DNA of 5,538 bases. Origin: Clostridiales bacterium. GTDB taxonomy: Bacteria; Bacillota; Clostridia; Christensenellales; Aristaeellaceae. This document shows positions 1-5,538 of the stretch, one piece after another. Position numbers and translations under genes: made by a program. Position 1 is the stretch's first letter; every line of letters starts with the position of its first letter. The stretch lies in NCBI GenBank assembly GCA_012514225.1, contig JAAZAQ010000384.1:1-5538 (forward strand), written 5' to 3'. The notes under the pieces were generated by a model, which worked only from the letters and a program-made list of their open reading frames with translations, was not told where the DNA came from and did no database searches.

Positions 1-38
1 AAGAAGGTTTTCAGGTTTCTGATTTCAAGAAGGGCCAT
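1..38 (-). CDS. OppD-type peptide ABC transporter ATP-binding protein, N-terminal fragment
   Basis: Only the first 12 codons are inside the window, reading MALLEIRNLKTF on the minus strand; the gene continues past position 1. The LLEIRNLKTF opening is typical of the first beta strand of OppD/DppD ATPases, which hydrolyse ATP on the cytoplasmic face to drive peptide-type importers. The start is well placed: GGAGG lies at 45-49, six bases before the ATG, and the ORF begins 11 bases after the stop of the permease gene upstream. Walker motifs are outside the window, so the call rests on the N-terminal motif plus operon position. An OppF-type ATPase is the main alternative, but OppD usually comes first after oppC. 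Confidence 0.8.
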   Translation of the reverse strand, partial: MALLEIRNLKTF

Positions 39-49
39 TCTTCTCCTCC

Positions 50-1897
50 TCAGCGCTCGCTGCTCTTGGGGTCGATCGCGTCCCGGAGCCCGTCGCCGAT
101 CAGGTTGATGCAGATGGTGCAGATGCTAAAAATCAGGGCCGGGAACACCCAGCGCCACCAGTACTGCTGGATGACGATGGAGTCGTTGGAGCCGGTCAGC
201 ATATTGCCCCAGGTGGGGGTGGGCGGCGAGATGCCGAAGCCCAGGTAGGACAGGGTGGATTCCGTCAGCATGCTGGTGGCGAAAGACAGGGTGGCGCTGA
301 CCAGGATGGTGGAAATCACGTTGGGGATGATGTGCTTGAACACGATGGAGCGCTCCCGGACCCCCATCGCCTTGGCGGCGGTGACGAACTCCATCTCCCG
401 CTGCGCGAAAATCTGCGCGCGGATGAGGTAGGCCAGCCCCGGCCAGGACAGCACGCCCAGCACGACCATGATCAGGTACATCCGCTGCTCCACGGACAGC
501 CGGGTGCCGATGACGGCCGACAGGATGAGCGCGAAGGGCAGGAAGGGCAGACCGCCCACGACCTCCGCGATGCGCATGAGCAGCAGGTCCACCTTGCCGC
601 CGAAGTACCCGGCCAGGCCGCCGATGATGATGCCGATGATCAGCGAGATGATGACCGAGACCGCGCCGACGGTCATGGTGATCTGCCCGCCGTTGACGAT
701 GCGGGTGAGCACGTCGCGCCCCAGGTGGTCCGTGCCCAGCAGGTAGCCGCGCAGGCCCCAGGACGTCATCCTGCCGGACTGCGTGACCGCGTAGTTCTGG
801 TAAAAACCGGTGTACACGTCCCGGATGGGGTCGTTCGGGTCGACCTTCGGCGGCACGGACTGCTTGAAGGTGTTGTCGCCCCAGCTGAGCAGCTCGCCCG
901 TGTCCGTCAGCGCGGTGTAATGGTAGCGGCCGCCGAAGATGCGGGTGATTTTGCCCTCGTGCGCCGGGATGTCCCGCTCGCCCTTGGTCACGTTGCCCCA
1001 GATGACGACGCTGCCGTCCTCCTTCAGGGCCGCGTTGGTCATCGCGGTGGAGGCGATGTCGACGACGCCGCTTTCCAGCCCCGCGGGCACCGCGGAATAG
1101 GCGCTGGTCTGGAACCCGCCGTAGGCCGCCGCCCCGTCCTTGGTCAACAGCAGGTAGTTGTTGATGTTGGCGGTGACCTTGGCGATATTGCCCTGGAACT
1201 GCTTCTTCAGCTTGATGTCGTTGAGGTTGCCGTTGCCCCAGATATACAGTGTGCCGTCTTCGGAAAGCGCCATGGAGAACTGGTTGCCGGCCTCCAGCTG
1301 GACGATGTCGAGGTTCTCCTCCTCCTGCGCCGCGTCCTTGATTTCCTTGGGGAAATCAGCCTGGTTATTGCGCGTGTTGCCCCAGACGTACAGCTTGCCC
1401 TGCGCGTCCATCGCGACGGCGTGGTCGTAGCCCACGGCGATGTCGACAATCCGCGCGTCCCGGACCTCCTGAGGGACGTCGGCCAGGGTCACCGCCTTGG
1501 TGACCGCCAGGCTGCCCCAGGAGTGGATTTTGCCGTCCGTGTCCAGGCCGAAGCCGAAGGTGGTGCCGGGGGCGATTTTCTCGATTTTGCCGTTCATCTC
1601 CCGGGGCACGGCCATCATGTTGAAGCCCGGGCCGATGTTCTGCTGGGTGTTGTCCTGGAAGCTCAGGTCCAGCGGCCAGATCATCGGGCCGATGACCACG
1701 AACAGGAAAATCAGCACGAAGATGATGACCGCCAGCCGGGAGAGCCGCTTGCTGAAGAAGTTGCGGATGACGGTCCGCATCGGGCTTTGCAGCGCCTCTT
1801 CCTCCATGAAGGTCAACTCGCGCTGCGGGCCCCAGAACAGCCGCTTGAGCCAGGCGTAGGGAGGGAAACCCCTTCTCAATTTGCTGTTGTCGCTCAT
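50..1897 (-). CDS. OppC-type peptide ABC transporter permease with an inserted seven-repeat RCC1-like beta-propeller
   Basis: This is a 615-residue inner-membrane permease that should pair with the OppB-type protein to form the import channel. Residues 1-53 are a cytoplasmic tail (EEEALQSPMRTVIRNFF is typical of OppC), and TM1 is about 54-75. Residues 96-381 are seven RCC1-like repeats. The family core then resumes with LGTDHLGRD (387-395), TM helices at about 405-430, 439-462, 471-494, 528-548 and 584-605, and the EAA loop FVTAAKAMGVRERSIVFKHI (504-523, followed by IPN), which contacts the ATPases. The C-terminus GDGLRDAIDP is canonical. Typical OppC proteins have about 300 residues, so nearly all the excess length is the insert. 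TM1 topology places the insert outside the cell, beside the binding-protein docking face. The start has GGAGG next to the preceding TAA, and the gene begins 10 bases after oppB ends. The frame is open throughout, with no frameshift. Permease identity is certain; substrate (peptide or another family 5 ligand such as nickel or a sugar) is not. Confidence 0.95.
   Translation of the reverse strand: MSDNSKLRRGFPPYAWLKRLFWGPQRELTFMEEEALQSPMRTVIRNFFSKRLSRLAVIIFVLIFLFVVIGPMIWPLDLSFQDNTQQNIGPGFNMMAVPREMNGKIEKIAPGTTFGFGLDTDGKIHSWGSLAVTKAVTLADVPQEVRDARIVDIAVGYDHAVAMDAQGKLYVWGNTRNNQADFPKEIKDAAQEEENLDIVQLEAGNQFSMALSEDGTLYIWGNGNLNDIKLKKQFQGNIAKVTANINNYLLLTKDGAAAYGGFQTSAYSAVPAGLESGVVDIASTAMTNAALKEDGSVVIWGNVTKGERDIPAHEGKITRIFGGRYHYTALTDTGELLSWGDNTFKQSVPPKVDPNDPIRDVYTGFYQNYAVTQSGRMTSWGLRGYLLGTDHLGRDVLTRIVNGGQITMTVGAVSVIISLIIGIIIGGLAGYFGGKVDLLLMRIAEVVGGLPFLPFALILSAVIGTRLSVEQRMYLIMVVLGVLSWPGLAYLIRAQIFAQREMEFVTAAKAMGVRERSIVFKHIIPNVISTILVSATLSFATSMLTESTLSYLGFGISPPTPTWGNMLTGSNDSIVIQQYWWRWVFPALIFSICTICINLIGDGLRDAIDPKSSER
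755..1612 (-). repeat. Seven tandem RCC1-like repeats (predicted beta-propeller domain) within the OppC permease
   Basis: Protein residues 96-381 contain seven copies of a roughly 40-residue unit: VP...I..I..G....AL..DG.l..WGN. The terminal tryptophan-glycine marks fall at W127, W172, W220, Y259 (degenerate), W300, W339 and W380, with spacings of 45, 48, 39, 41, 39 and 41. Clear copies include AVAMDAQGKLYVWGN, MALSEDGTLYIWGN and AALKEDGSVVIWGN. Seven units match the seven blades of RCC1 and of the secreted bacterial RCC1-like inhibitor BLIP-II. The repeats are quite diverged from each other, so this is not a recent DNA duplication. Ligand and function cannot be read from the sequence; propellers of this kind usually act as protein-binding platforms. 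Confidence 0.9.
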
Positions 1898-1900
1898 GGG

Positions 1901-1907
1901 TTCCTCC
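1901..1907 (-). promoter_or_regulatory. Ribosome binding site of the OppC-type permease gene
   Basis: On the minus strand GGAGGAA follows the TAA stop of the OppB gene directly, so the stop and the Shine-Dalgarno read as TAAGGAGG. It sits 3 bases before the ATG at 1897 counted from the end of GGAGGAA (5 from GGAGG). This arrangement favours coupled translation of the two permease subunits. Confidence 0.75.
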
Positions 1908-2939
1908 TTACTTGTTCACCCGCACGCGCGGGTCGATGAGGCCGTAGGACAGGTCGGTCAGCAGCGTGCCGACCAGGCTGATGATGGTGTAGAACATCTG
2001 CATGGCAAGCGCCAGCTCGTAGTCGTTGTTCAGCAGCCCTTGGATGTACAGCCGGCCGGTGCCGTTCAAGGAGAAGGTGCTCTCCACCACGATGGAGCCG
2101 CCGAAGATGCCCAGGAACCAGCCGATAATAATGGTGACCACGGGCAGCAGGGCGTTGCGCCAGGCGTGGGAGTAGATGACCACCTTTTCCCGGACGCCCT
2201 TGGCGCGCGCGGTCCGGATATAGTCCATGGACAGGGCGTCGATCATCGACACGCGCACGTAGCGGGTCATGCCGCCCAGGGAGGCGAAGGTCATGACGAT
2301 GAGGGGCAGGGAGATGTAGTACAGCTTGTCCAGGAAGGCTCGGAAGCCGGTATAGTTGCTGCCCGGCGTCTTCATGCCCATCACGGGGAAGACCCGGAAC
2401 AGCACCGCCAGAAAGTAGATGAACACCAGGGAGATGATGAATATCGGTATCGAATAGCCGATGATGCTGAAGACCTGCACGCCCTTGTCCAGCCGGCTGT
2501 TTCGCTTGACTGCGGTTTTGATGCCCAGCGGTATGGTGATGCCCAGCGCCAGGATGGTCGCGAAGATATTGATGAAGACGGTGTTCTTCATCGGCTCGGT
2601 GATGACGTCCCGGACGTCCTGCTTGAACAGGCTCGAGTACCCGAAATTGCCCTGCAGCAGCCCGTTGCGCTGGCCGTATTTCAGGCCGGGCCGCATGTCG
2701 GGAATCAGCCCCATCCACCGGGCGTACCGCTTCAGCAGCGGGTCGTCCAGGCCCATTTCCCGGCGCAACTGCTTGTACTGCTCCTCATACTGCTCCGGCT
2801 TGAGCGTCCTGCGCATCGGCTCCAGCTGGGCCCGGGCGGGGTCCGTGGGGATGAGGTTGTAGAGCATGTACATCAATAGCGAGAGGATGAGGAAGACGAC
2901 GATCATATACACAATACGCTTGAGCACGTATCTCGTCAT
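1908..2939 (-). CDS. OppB-type peptide ABC transporter permease
   Basis: This 343-residue integral membrane protein is the other half of the importer channel. The N-terminus MTRYVLKRIVYMIVV with TM1 at about 9-30 is the standard opening of OppB/DppB. A long outward-facing segment follows (31-115), ending in GNFGYSSLFKQDV, a family hallmark. Further hydrophobic segments are at about 119-140, 154-182, 207-225, 264-290 and 312-332. The EAA loop that docks onto the ATPases is at 238-266 (MDYIRTARAKGVREKVV, then HAWRNALLP). The C-terminus YGLIDPRVR is canonical. Length is slightly above the common 305-335 but unremarkable, and it has no inserted domain, unlike its OppC partner. The start is supported by family alignment from memory; its Shine-Dalgarno (AGAAAGG, 2951-2957) is weak and 11 bases away, which may lower translation relative to the binding protein. 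Confidence 0.95.
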   Translation of the reverse strand: MTRYVLKRIVYMIVVFLILSLLMYMLYNLIPTDPARAQLEPMRRTLKPEQYEEQYKQLRREMGLDDPLLKRYARWMGLIPDMRPGLKYGQRNGLLQGNFGYSSLFKQDVRDVITEPMKNTVFINIFATILALGITIPLGIKTAVKRNSRLDKGVQVFSIIGYSIPIFIISLVFIYFLAVLFRVFPVMGMKTPGSNYTGFRAFLDKLYYISLPLIVMTFASLGGMTRYVRVSMIDALSMDYIRTARAKGVREKVVIYSHAWRNALLPVVTIIIGWFLGIFGGSIVVESTFSLNGTGRLYIQGLLNNDYELALAMQMFYTIISLVGTLLTDLSYGLIDPRVRVNK

Positions 2940-2957
2940 CGCGGTACCGACCTTTCT

Positions 2958-2980
2958 GTAAAACGCGCCTGGCGCGGTTT
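2958..2980 (-). terminator. Possible weak attenuator hairpin just before oppB
   Basis: On the minus strand AAACCGCGCC and GGCGCGTTTT flank a single A. They can form a short GC stem (CGCGC with GCGCG around a three-base loop) followed by four T residues. The T run is short and interrupted (TTTTACAG), and the weak oppB ribosome site lies directly after it. It could cause partial termination between oppA and oppB; full termination would be inconsistent with an operon. Confidence 0.35.
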
Positions 2981-3034
2981 CCGGCGGCGCGGCTGGGCGC
3001 GGCGGATGTTTTTACATTGTTTTTCAACAGCCGT

Positions 3035-3068
3035 CGACGGGGACGGACCCGGAGGCCCGTCCCCGTCG
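3035..3068 (-). terminator. Strong hairpin downstream of oppA (mRNA stabiliser or partial terminator)
   Basis: The arms CGACGGGGACGG (3035-3046) and CCGTCCCCGTCG (3057-3068) are perfectly complementary over 12 base pairs, with a 10-base loop. It begins 26 bases after the oppA stop codon. No T tract follows it on either strand (the minus strand continues ACGGCTGTTGAAAAACAATG), so it is not a classic intrinsic terminator. A 3' stabilising stem that protects the binding-protein message from exonucleases fits better, but partial termination remains possible. Confidence 0.6.
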
Positions 3069-3094
3069 TGGAGGTTTATACGCCGGTGGATTTG

Positions 3095-4990
3095 TTACTC
3101 TTCGATCCAGGCATAGACGATGGACGACTCGAAGTCCCACAGGGAGCTTTCGGTGTAGCCCTTCAGCTTGTCGGCGAAGATGGAGTAGTAGACGTTGGAG
3201 TACAGTGGGATTTCGGGCAGCAGCTCGTTCCACAGGTCGATGTAGTCGACCCACAGCTTGCGGTAGCCCTCGACGTCGTCGGACGTCACGCCGTAGACCA
3301 TGTCCATGGACAGCTTGTCGAGCTGCTCGTCGAAGAGGAAGTTGGAGTTGTAGCCCAGGGCCACCTTCTCCGGGTCGCTCGTCCAGCTGAAGGACATGTC
3401 ATAGATGGGGGTGAAGTTGGTGGCCAGGTTGTACATGCCGAACTTCGGCACGCCGTACTGCTCGCCGACGGTCTTGTCGCGGTACATCCAGTTGAGCAGC
3501 TCGGGGAAGGTCATGATGCTCTGGCGGATTTCCATGCCCACGGTGGCGACGTCGGGGTTCTGCGCCAGCATGGTCGCCAGCAGCTCGGACACCGGGTTGG
3601 CCTCGGTGGAAGCCCATTCGATGATCAGCGGCATCAGCACGGTGCCGTCCGCCAGGGTCACGTTGTGCTCGTACTGGCCGGCTTCCTCGGCGGAAACCTT
3701 CTTGTAGCGCAGGCCGGCGGTCCACTCCTTGCCCTCGGCGTCCAGCGTCCAGCCGTCCTCGACCAGCAGCTTGGTGGCGTCGTCCAGGGAGTAGGGGTAG
3801 GTGTTCAGCTTCTCGTTGAGCTCTTCCTCGGACTCCTTGTACATCCACATGGCCAGGCCGTAGGGGCCGTGGACCAGGGCGCCGAAGCCGCCGGTGAAGG
3901 TGTTGGCGAACTCGGGGCGGTTGAGCAGGTGGGCGATGGAATGGCGCACGGCCTTGAACTGGGACGGGCCGAAGTCGCACTGGAACATCAGCTTGCCGTA
4001 GCCGTTGCGCTCGTAGTTGACGGTCTGGAAGCCGCCCTCGGCCACCATGTCCAGCGCCGCGTTGACGTCGTCGCCGCCGGTCAGGCCGTTGATCAGGTTG
4101 ATGCCGCCGGTCTTCAGCGCGTCAAACTGGGTGGCCTCCTCGGTCTTGACGATGATGAGCTTCTGCACGTGGGGCTTCTGGCCCTCGAAGTTGCCCTTGT
4201 AGTTGGGGTTGATTTCCAGCACCGCCTGCTTGGCGCCCTTGTCGTAGCTGACCAGGTTGTAGGGGCCGGCGGTGACGCGGCCTTCGGAGCGGAAGCGGAC
4301 GTCCGCCACGCGGAAGGCCAGGGTGGCGATGGCCATGTCGCCCACGATGTAGGCGCCTTCGCCGTCGTCCTTGACGTCATAGGTGTCGCCCAGCCACATG
4401 TTGATGCTCAGCGGGCTGAGGCTGGCGTAGGACAGGTCGTAGAAGTAGGGGAGGTAGTCCTTGACGATGGTCAGCGCGTAGGTGTAGTCGTCAATCAGGC
4501 GAACGCCCTTGAACGCGGGGGTCTCGCCGGACTTGTAGGTGTCGCCGCCGACGAAGAAGTCGGCCGCCGTGGACTTGCTGCCCAGGGCGATGAGCGTGGG
4601 ATGCGCGAACAGCAGCACGCTGGCGACGAAATGCTTGGCGTTGATGGGGGTGCCGTCGTTGAATACCAGGTCCTGGTAAATCTTGACGGTGAAGGTCTTC
4701 GTGCCGTCTTCGTTCTCAACCTGCTCGACGCTTTCGGTGACCGACTTGTTGAGGACCATCGCGCCGCCCTGGTCAAAGGCGATGGTGCCGTAGTCGTTCA
4801 TCAGGCCGCGGATCATGTTATCCGAGGCGTTGTTCGTCCAGATGGCGCCGTGGGCCCAGTCGCCGGAAATCTCGGTGGAAGACCCGTAGATGATCTCCCC
4901 GCCGACCGCCGGCTCCGCGGCCTCTGCGGACACGCCCAGGACGCCGATAAGCATCAGGCCTGCCAGCAACAGTGCGACCAGTTTCTTCAT
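3095..4990 (-). CDS. Family 5 extracellular solute-binding protein (OppA/DppA-like)
   Basis: This 631-residue secreted protein should capture the ligand and deliver it to the permeases encoded next. Residues 1-25 form a Sec signal peptide: MKKLVALLLAG, a hydrophobic core, then VSAEA-AEP, a plausible signal peptidase I site. Family 5 marks include FTVKIYQDLVFNDGTPINAKHF (about 100-121), GVRLIDDYTYALTI (162-175), VTAGPYNLVSYD (239-250), FKAVRHSIAHLLNR (345-358) and the C-terminal LPEIPLYSNVYYSIFADKLKG (591-611). Length is somewhat above the usual 500-600. No cysteine lies in the signal region, so there is no lipobox, which is unusual if the host is Gram-positive. The start at 4990 is chosen because GGAGGG (4999-5004) lies eight bases upstream and the signal peptide begins there; the frame stays open further upstream to 5452 but only through the promoter region and across the divergent gene. 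Ligand is not determinable; peptides are most likely. Confidence 0.93.
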   Translation of the reverse strand: MKKLVALLLAGLMLIGVLGVSAEAAEPAVGGEIIYGSSTEISGDWAHGAIWTNNASDNMIRGLMNDYGTIAFDQGGAMVLNKSVTESVEQVENEDGTKTFTVKIYQDLVFNDGTPINAKHFVASVLLFAHPTLIALGSKSTAADFFVGGDTYKSGETPAFKGVRLIDDYTYALTIVKDYLPYFYDLSYASLSPLSINMWLGDTYDVKDDGEGAYIVGDMAIATLAFRVADVRFRSEGRVTAGPYNLVSYDKGAKQAVLEINPNYKGNFEGQKPHVQKLIIVKTEEATQFDALKTGGINLINGLTGGDDVNAALDMVAEGGFQTVNYERNGYGKLMFQCDFGPSQFKAVRHSIAHLLNRPEFANTFTGGFGALVHGPYGLAMWMYKESEEELNEKLNTYPYSLDDATKLLVEDGWTLDAEGKEWTAGLRYKKVSAEEAGQYEHNVTLADGTVLMPLIIEWASTEANPVSELLATMLAQNPDVATVGMEIRQSIMTFPELLNWMYRDKTVGEQYGVPKFGMYNLATNFTPIYDMSFSWTSDPEKVALGYNSNFLFDEQLDKLSMDMVYGVTSDDVEGYRKLWVDYIDLWNELLPEIPLYSNVYYSIFADKLKGYTESSLWDFESSIVYAWIEE

Positions 4991-4998
4991 GTAGTAAT

Positions 4999-5004
4999 CC
5001 CTCC
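4999..5004 (-). promoter_or_regulatory. Ribosome binding site that fixes the oppA-type gene start
   Basis: GGAGGG on the minus strand lies eight bases before the ATG at 4990. It matches the start of the signal peptide and argues against the longer upstream open frame. Confidence 0.85.
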
Positions 5005-5053
5005 GTCTATACGTATTGAGCTTGACCATCGTCAGGTCTTGCGCCCTCATGCC

Positions 5054-5083
5054 AGTATACATTGCCCTTTTCCATTTTGACAA
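5054..5083 (-). promoter_or_regulatory. Probable sigma-A-type promoter of the importer operon
   Basis: On the minus strand TTGTCA (5078-5083) and TATACT (5054-5059) are separated by 18 bases. Each box differs from consensus by one base. Transcription would start near 5047, giving a leader of about 57 bases before the binding-protein ATG. The leader has only short self-complementary bits and no recognisable riboswitch. Confidence 0.6.
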
Positions 5084-5120
5084 GCCTTTTGTTCCCGGCG
5101 GCTGTCCGGCGGCCGGAAAA

Positions 5121-5144
5121 GGCGCGTTCCCCAGGGGAAGCGCC
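5121..5144. promoter_or_regulatory. Inverted repeat over the -35 region of the flavodiiron gene promoter
   Basis: The left arm GGCGCGTTCCCC (5121-5132) and the right arm GGGGAAGCGCC (5134-5144) are complementary except for one extra G in the left arm, and they flank a single A at 5133. The near-absence of a loop suits a dimeric protein-binding site better than an RNA hairpin. It covers the place where the -35 box of the plus-strand promoter would sit and lies about 40 bases upstream of the importer promoter. The regulator is unknown. Confidence 0.4.
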
Positions 5145-5157
5145 GCCGCCGCGGGTA

Positions 5158-5166
5158 TGGTATAAT
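5158..5166 (+). promoter_or_regulatory. Extended -10 promoter of the flavodiiron gene
   Basis: TGGTATAAT is a perfect extended -10 element (TGn followed by TATAAT at 5161-5166). The region 17 bases upstream (AAGCGC) is not a good -35 box, as is common for extended -10 promoters. Transcription would start near 5173, leaving a leader of about 30 bases that carries AAGGAGG (5186-5192), 11 bases before the ATG. Confidence 0.65.
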
Positions 5167-5203
5167 CGCTTCGCGCACCATAATTAAGGAGGTTCATTCC
5201 CAA

Positions 5204-5538
5204 ATGCCGGAAATCCTGGACCAGATTTTTTCCGTCGGCGTACAGAACCCGACGCTGGAAGTGTTCGACATCATCATGAAGACGCCCCACGGCACCAGCT
5301 ACAACGCCTACCTGGTCCGCGGGGACAGCAAGGCCGCGCTGGTGGAGACCGCCAAGGACGGCTTCCTGGGGGACTACCTGAAAAACGTGGAAGCGGTCAT
5401 GCCCTTCGACAAGGTGGACTACCTGATTGTCAACCATACCGAGCCCGACCACGCCGGGGTCATCCCCAAGCTGCTGGAGAAGAACCCGGGGCTGGAAATC
5501 ATCGGCACCGCCAGCGCCATCAACTTCATCGGGCAGAT
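5204..5538 (+). CDS. Flavodiiron protein (FprA/A-type flavoprotein family), N-terminal fragment
   Basis: The first 111 residues are present; the gene runs off the right edge. They belong to the metallo-beta-lactamase-like diiron domain of flavodiiron proteins, cytoplasmic enzymes of anaerobes that reduce oxygen to water and/or nitric oxide to nitrous oxide. The key sign is NHTEPDHAG (77-85), which matches the family HxExDH iron-ligand motif with H78, E80, D82 and H83. The opening TLEVFDIIMKTPHGTSYNAYLV and LVETAKDGF (about 47-55) are also characteristic. The later iron ligands and the C-terminal flavodoxin domain lie outside the window. The start has AAGGAGG 11 bases upstream, a slightly long spacing, and a good promoter. 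The gene is divergent from the importer and probably functionally separate. NO versus O2 preference cannot be told from this fragment. Confidence 0.9.
   Translation, partial: MPEILDQIFSVGVQNPTLEVFDIIMKTPHGTSYNAYLVRGDSKAALVETAKDGFLGDYLKNVEAVMPFDKVDYLIVNHTEPDHAGVIPKLLEKNPGLEIIGTASAINFIGQ

Larger units (their letters stand above)
2940..3094 (-). other. oppA-oppB intergenic region with hairpins
   Basis: These 155 bases separate the binding-protein gene from the permease genes. In transcript order they hold a long perfect hairpin (3068-3035), an A-rich stretch, a GC-rich stretch with three copies of GGCGCGG on the plus strand (2971-2977, 2986-2992, 2996-3002), and a short hairpin followed by TTTT (about 2960-2980). 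No open frame of interest or second promoter with good boxes was seen. Such a gap is common after binding-protein genes, where it lets the binding protein be made in excess over the membrane subunits. Confidence 0.6.

Noticed and set aside
755..1612. The propeller as an assembly chimera or a separate gene fused by sequencing error
   Set aside because: The frame is open across both junctions, both permease parts are complete and in the right order, and the repeats begin and end cleanly with seven units. A chimera would be unlikely to do this, although read coverage was not available.
332..1939. Long plus-strand open frame (about 535 codons) opposite the OppC gene
   Set aside because: Rich in R, H, D, Q and V with no recognisable fold, and it fully overlaps a clear permease. 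An antisense shadow.
1881..2879. Plus-strand open frame (about 332 codons) opposite the OppB gene
   Set aside because: Same antisense shadow composition, with no ribosome site or family motif.
5009..5016. ATACGTAT palindrome in the leader of the importer operon
   Set aside because: Eight bases is too short to claim as an operator without conservation data.
3017..5080. Long plus-strand open frame (about 687 codons) opposite the binding-protein gene
   Set aside because: Its translation is a low-complexity mix rich in V, G, H, D and Q with no domain; it is an antisense shadow produced by GC-rich third codon positions of the real gene.
5077..5082. Perfect TTGACA on the plus strand as a -35 box for the flavodiiron gene
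   Set aside because: It lies 78 bases before the TATAAT box, and no -10 box is found at the proper distance (5100-5105 is GGCTGT). The same bases read as TTGTCA on the minus strand, where a -10 box is well spaced.
5092..5117. Imperfect inverted repeat with TTCCCGGC and GCCGGAA arms, plus two ccggcgg copies
   Set aside because: Short, bulged and in a very GC-rich stretch where such matches arise easily; no T tract makes it a terminator.
4991..5452. 154-residue N-terminal extension of the binding protein
   Set aside because: It would run antisense through the flavodiiron coding region and through both promoters, and it would bury the signal peptide. GGAGGG and the signal peptide both point to the start at 4990.

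Overview
The window holds most of a peptide/nickel-type (Opp/Dpp family) ABC importer operon on the minus strand and, read divergently, the start of a flavodiiron protein gene on the plus strand. The DNA is GC-rich. Genes are tightly packed and most carry strong GGAGG-type Shine-Dalgarno sites. With an FprA-like flavodiiron protein alongside, this suggests an anaerobic, GC-rich member of the Bacillota (Clostridia in the broad sense). That placement is an inference from style only, since no taxonomic marker gene is present.

From right to left on the minus strand: a sigma-A-like promoter (about 5054-5083), the family 5 extracellular substrate-binding protein gene (4990-3095), a 155-base gap with hairpins, the OppB-type permease gene (2939-1908), the OppC-type permease gene (1897-50), and the first 12 codons of an OppD-type ATPase gene (38-1, running off the window). 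The order A-B-C-D with gaps of 10-11 bases after oppB and oppC is a normal importer operon; a second ATPase gene (OppF) probably follows outside the window. To the right, an extended -10 promoter (5158-5166) drives the flavodiiron gene from 5204, which is cut by the window end.

The exceptional item is the OppC-type permease. It has 615 residues where about 300 are usual. The extra ~285 residues lie between transmembrane helix 1 and the conserved LGTDxLGRD segment, in the loop that faces outward. They form seven RCC1-like repeats, the number needed for one complete RCC1-type beta-propeller. A whole propeller has therefore been inserted in frame into an otherwise intact importer permease, on the side where the binding protein docks. 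The partner binding protein has a cleavable-type signal peptide but no lipobox cysteine, so the propeller may help hold or recognise a binding protein that is not lipid-anchored. This last point is a hypothesis.

No tRNA, rRNA, CRISPR array, insertion sequence or phage feature was seen. The only non-coding stretches are the 155-base oppA-oppB gap and the 213-base divergent promoter region, both described below.
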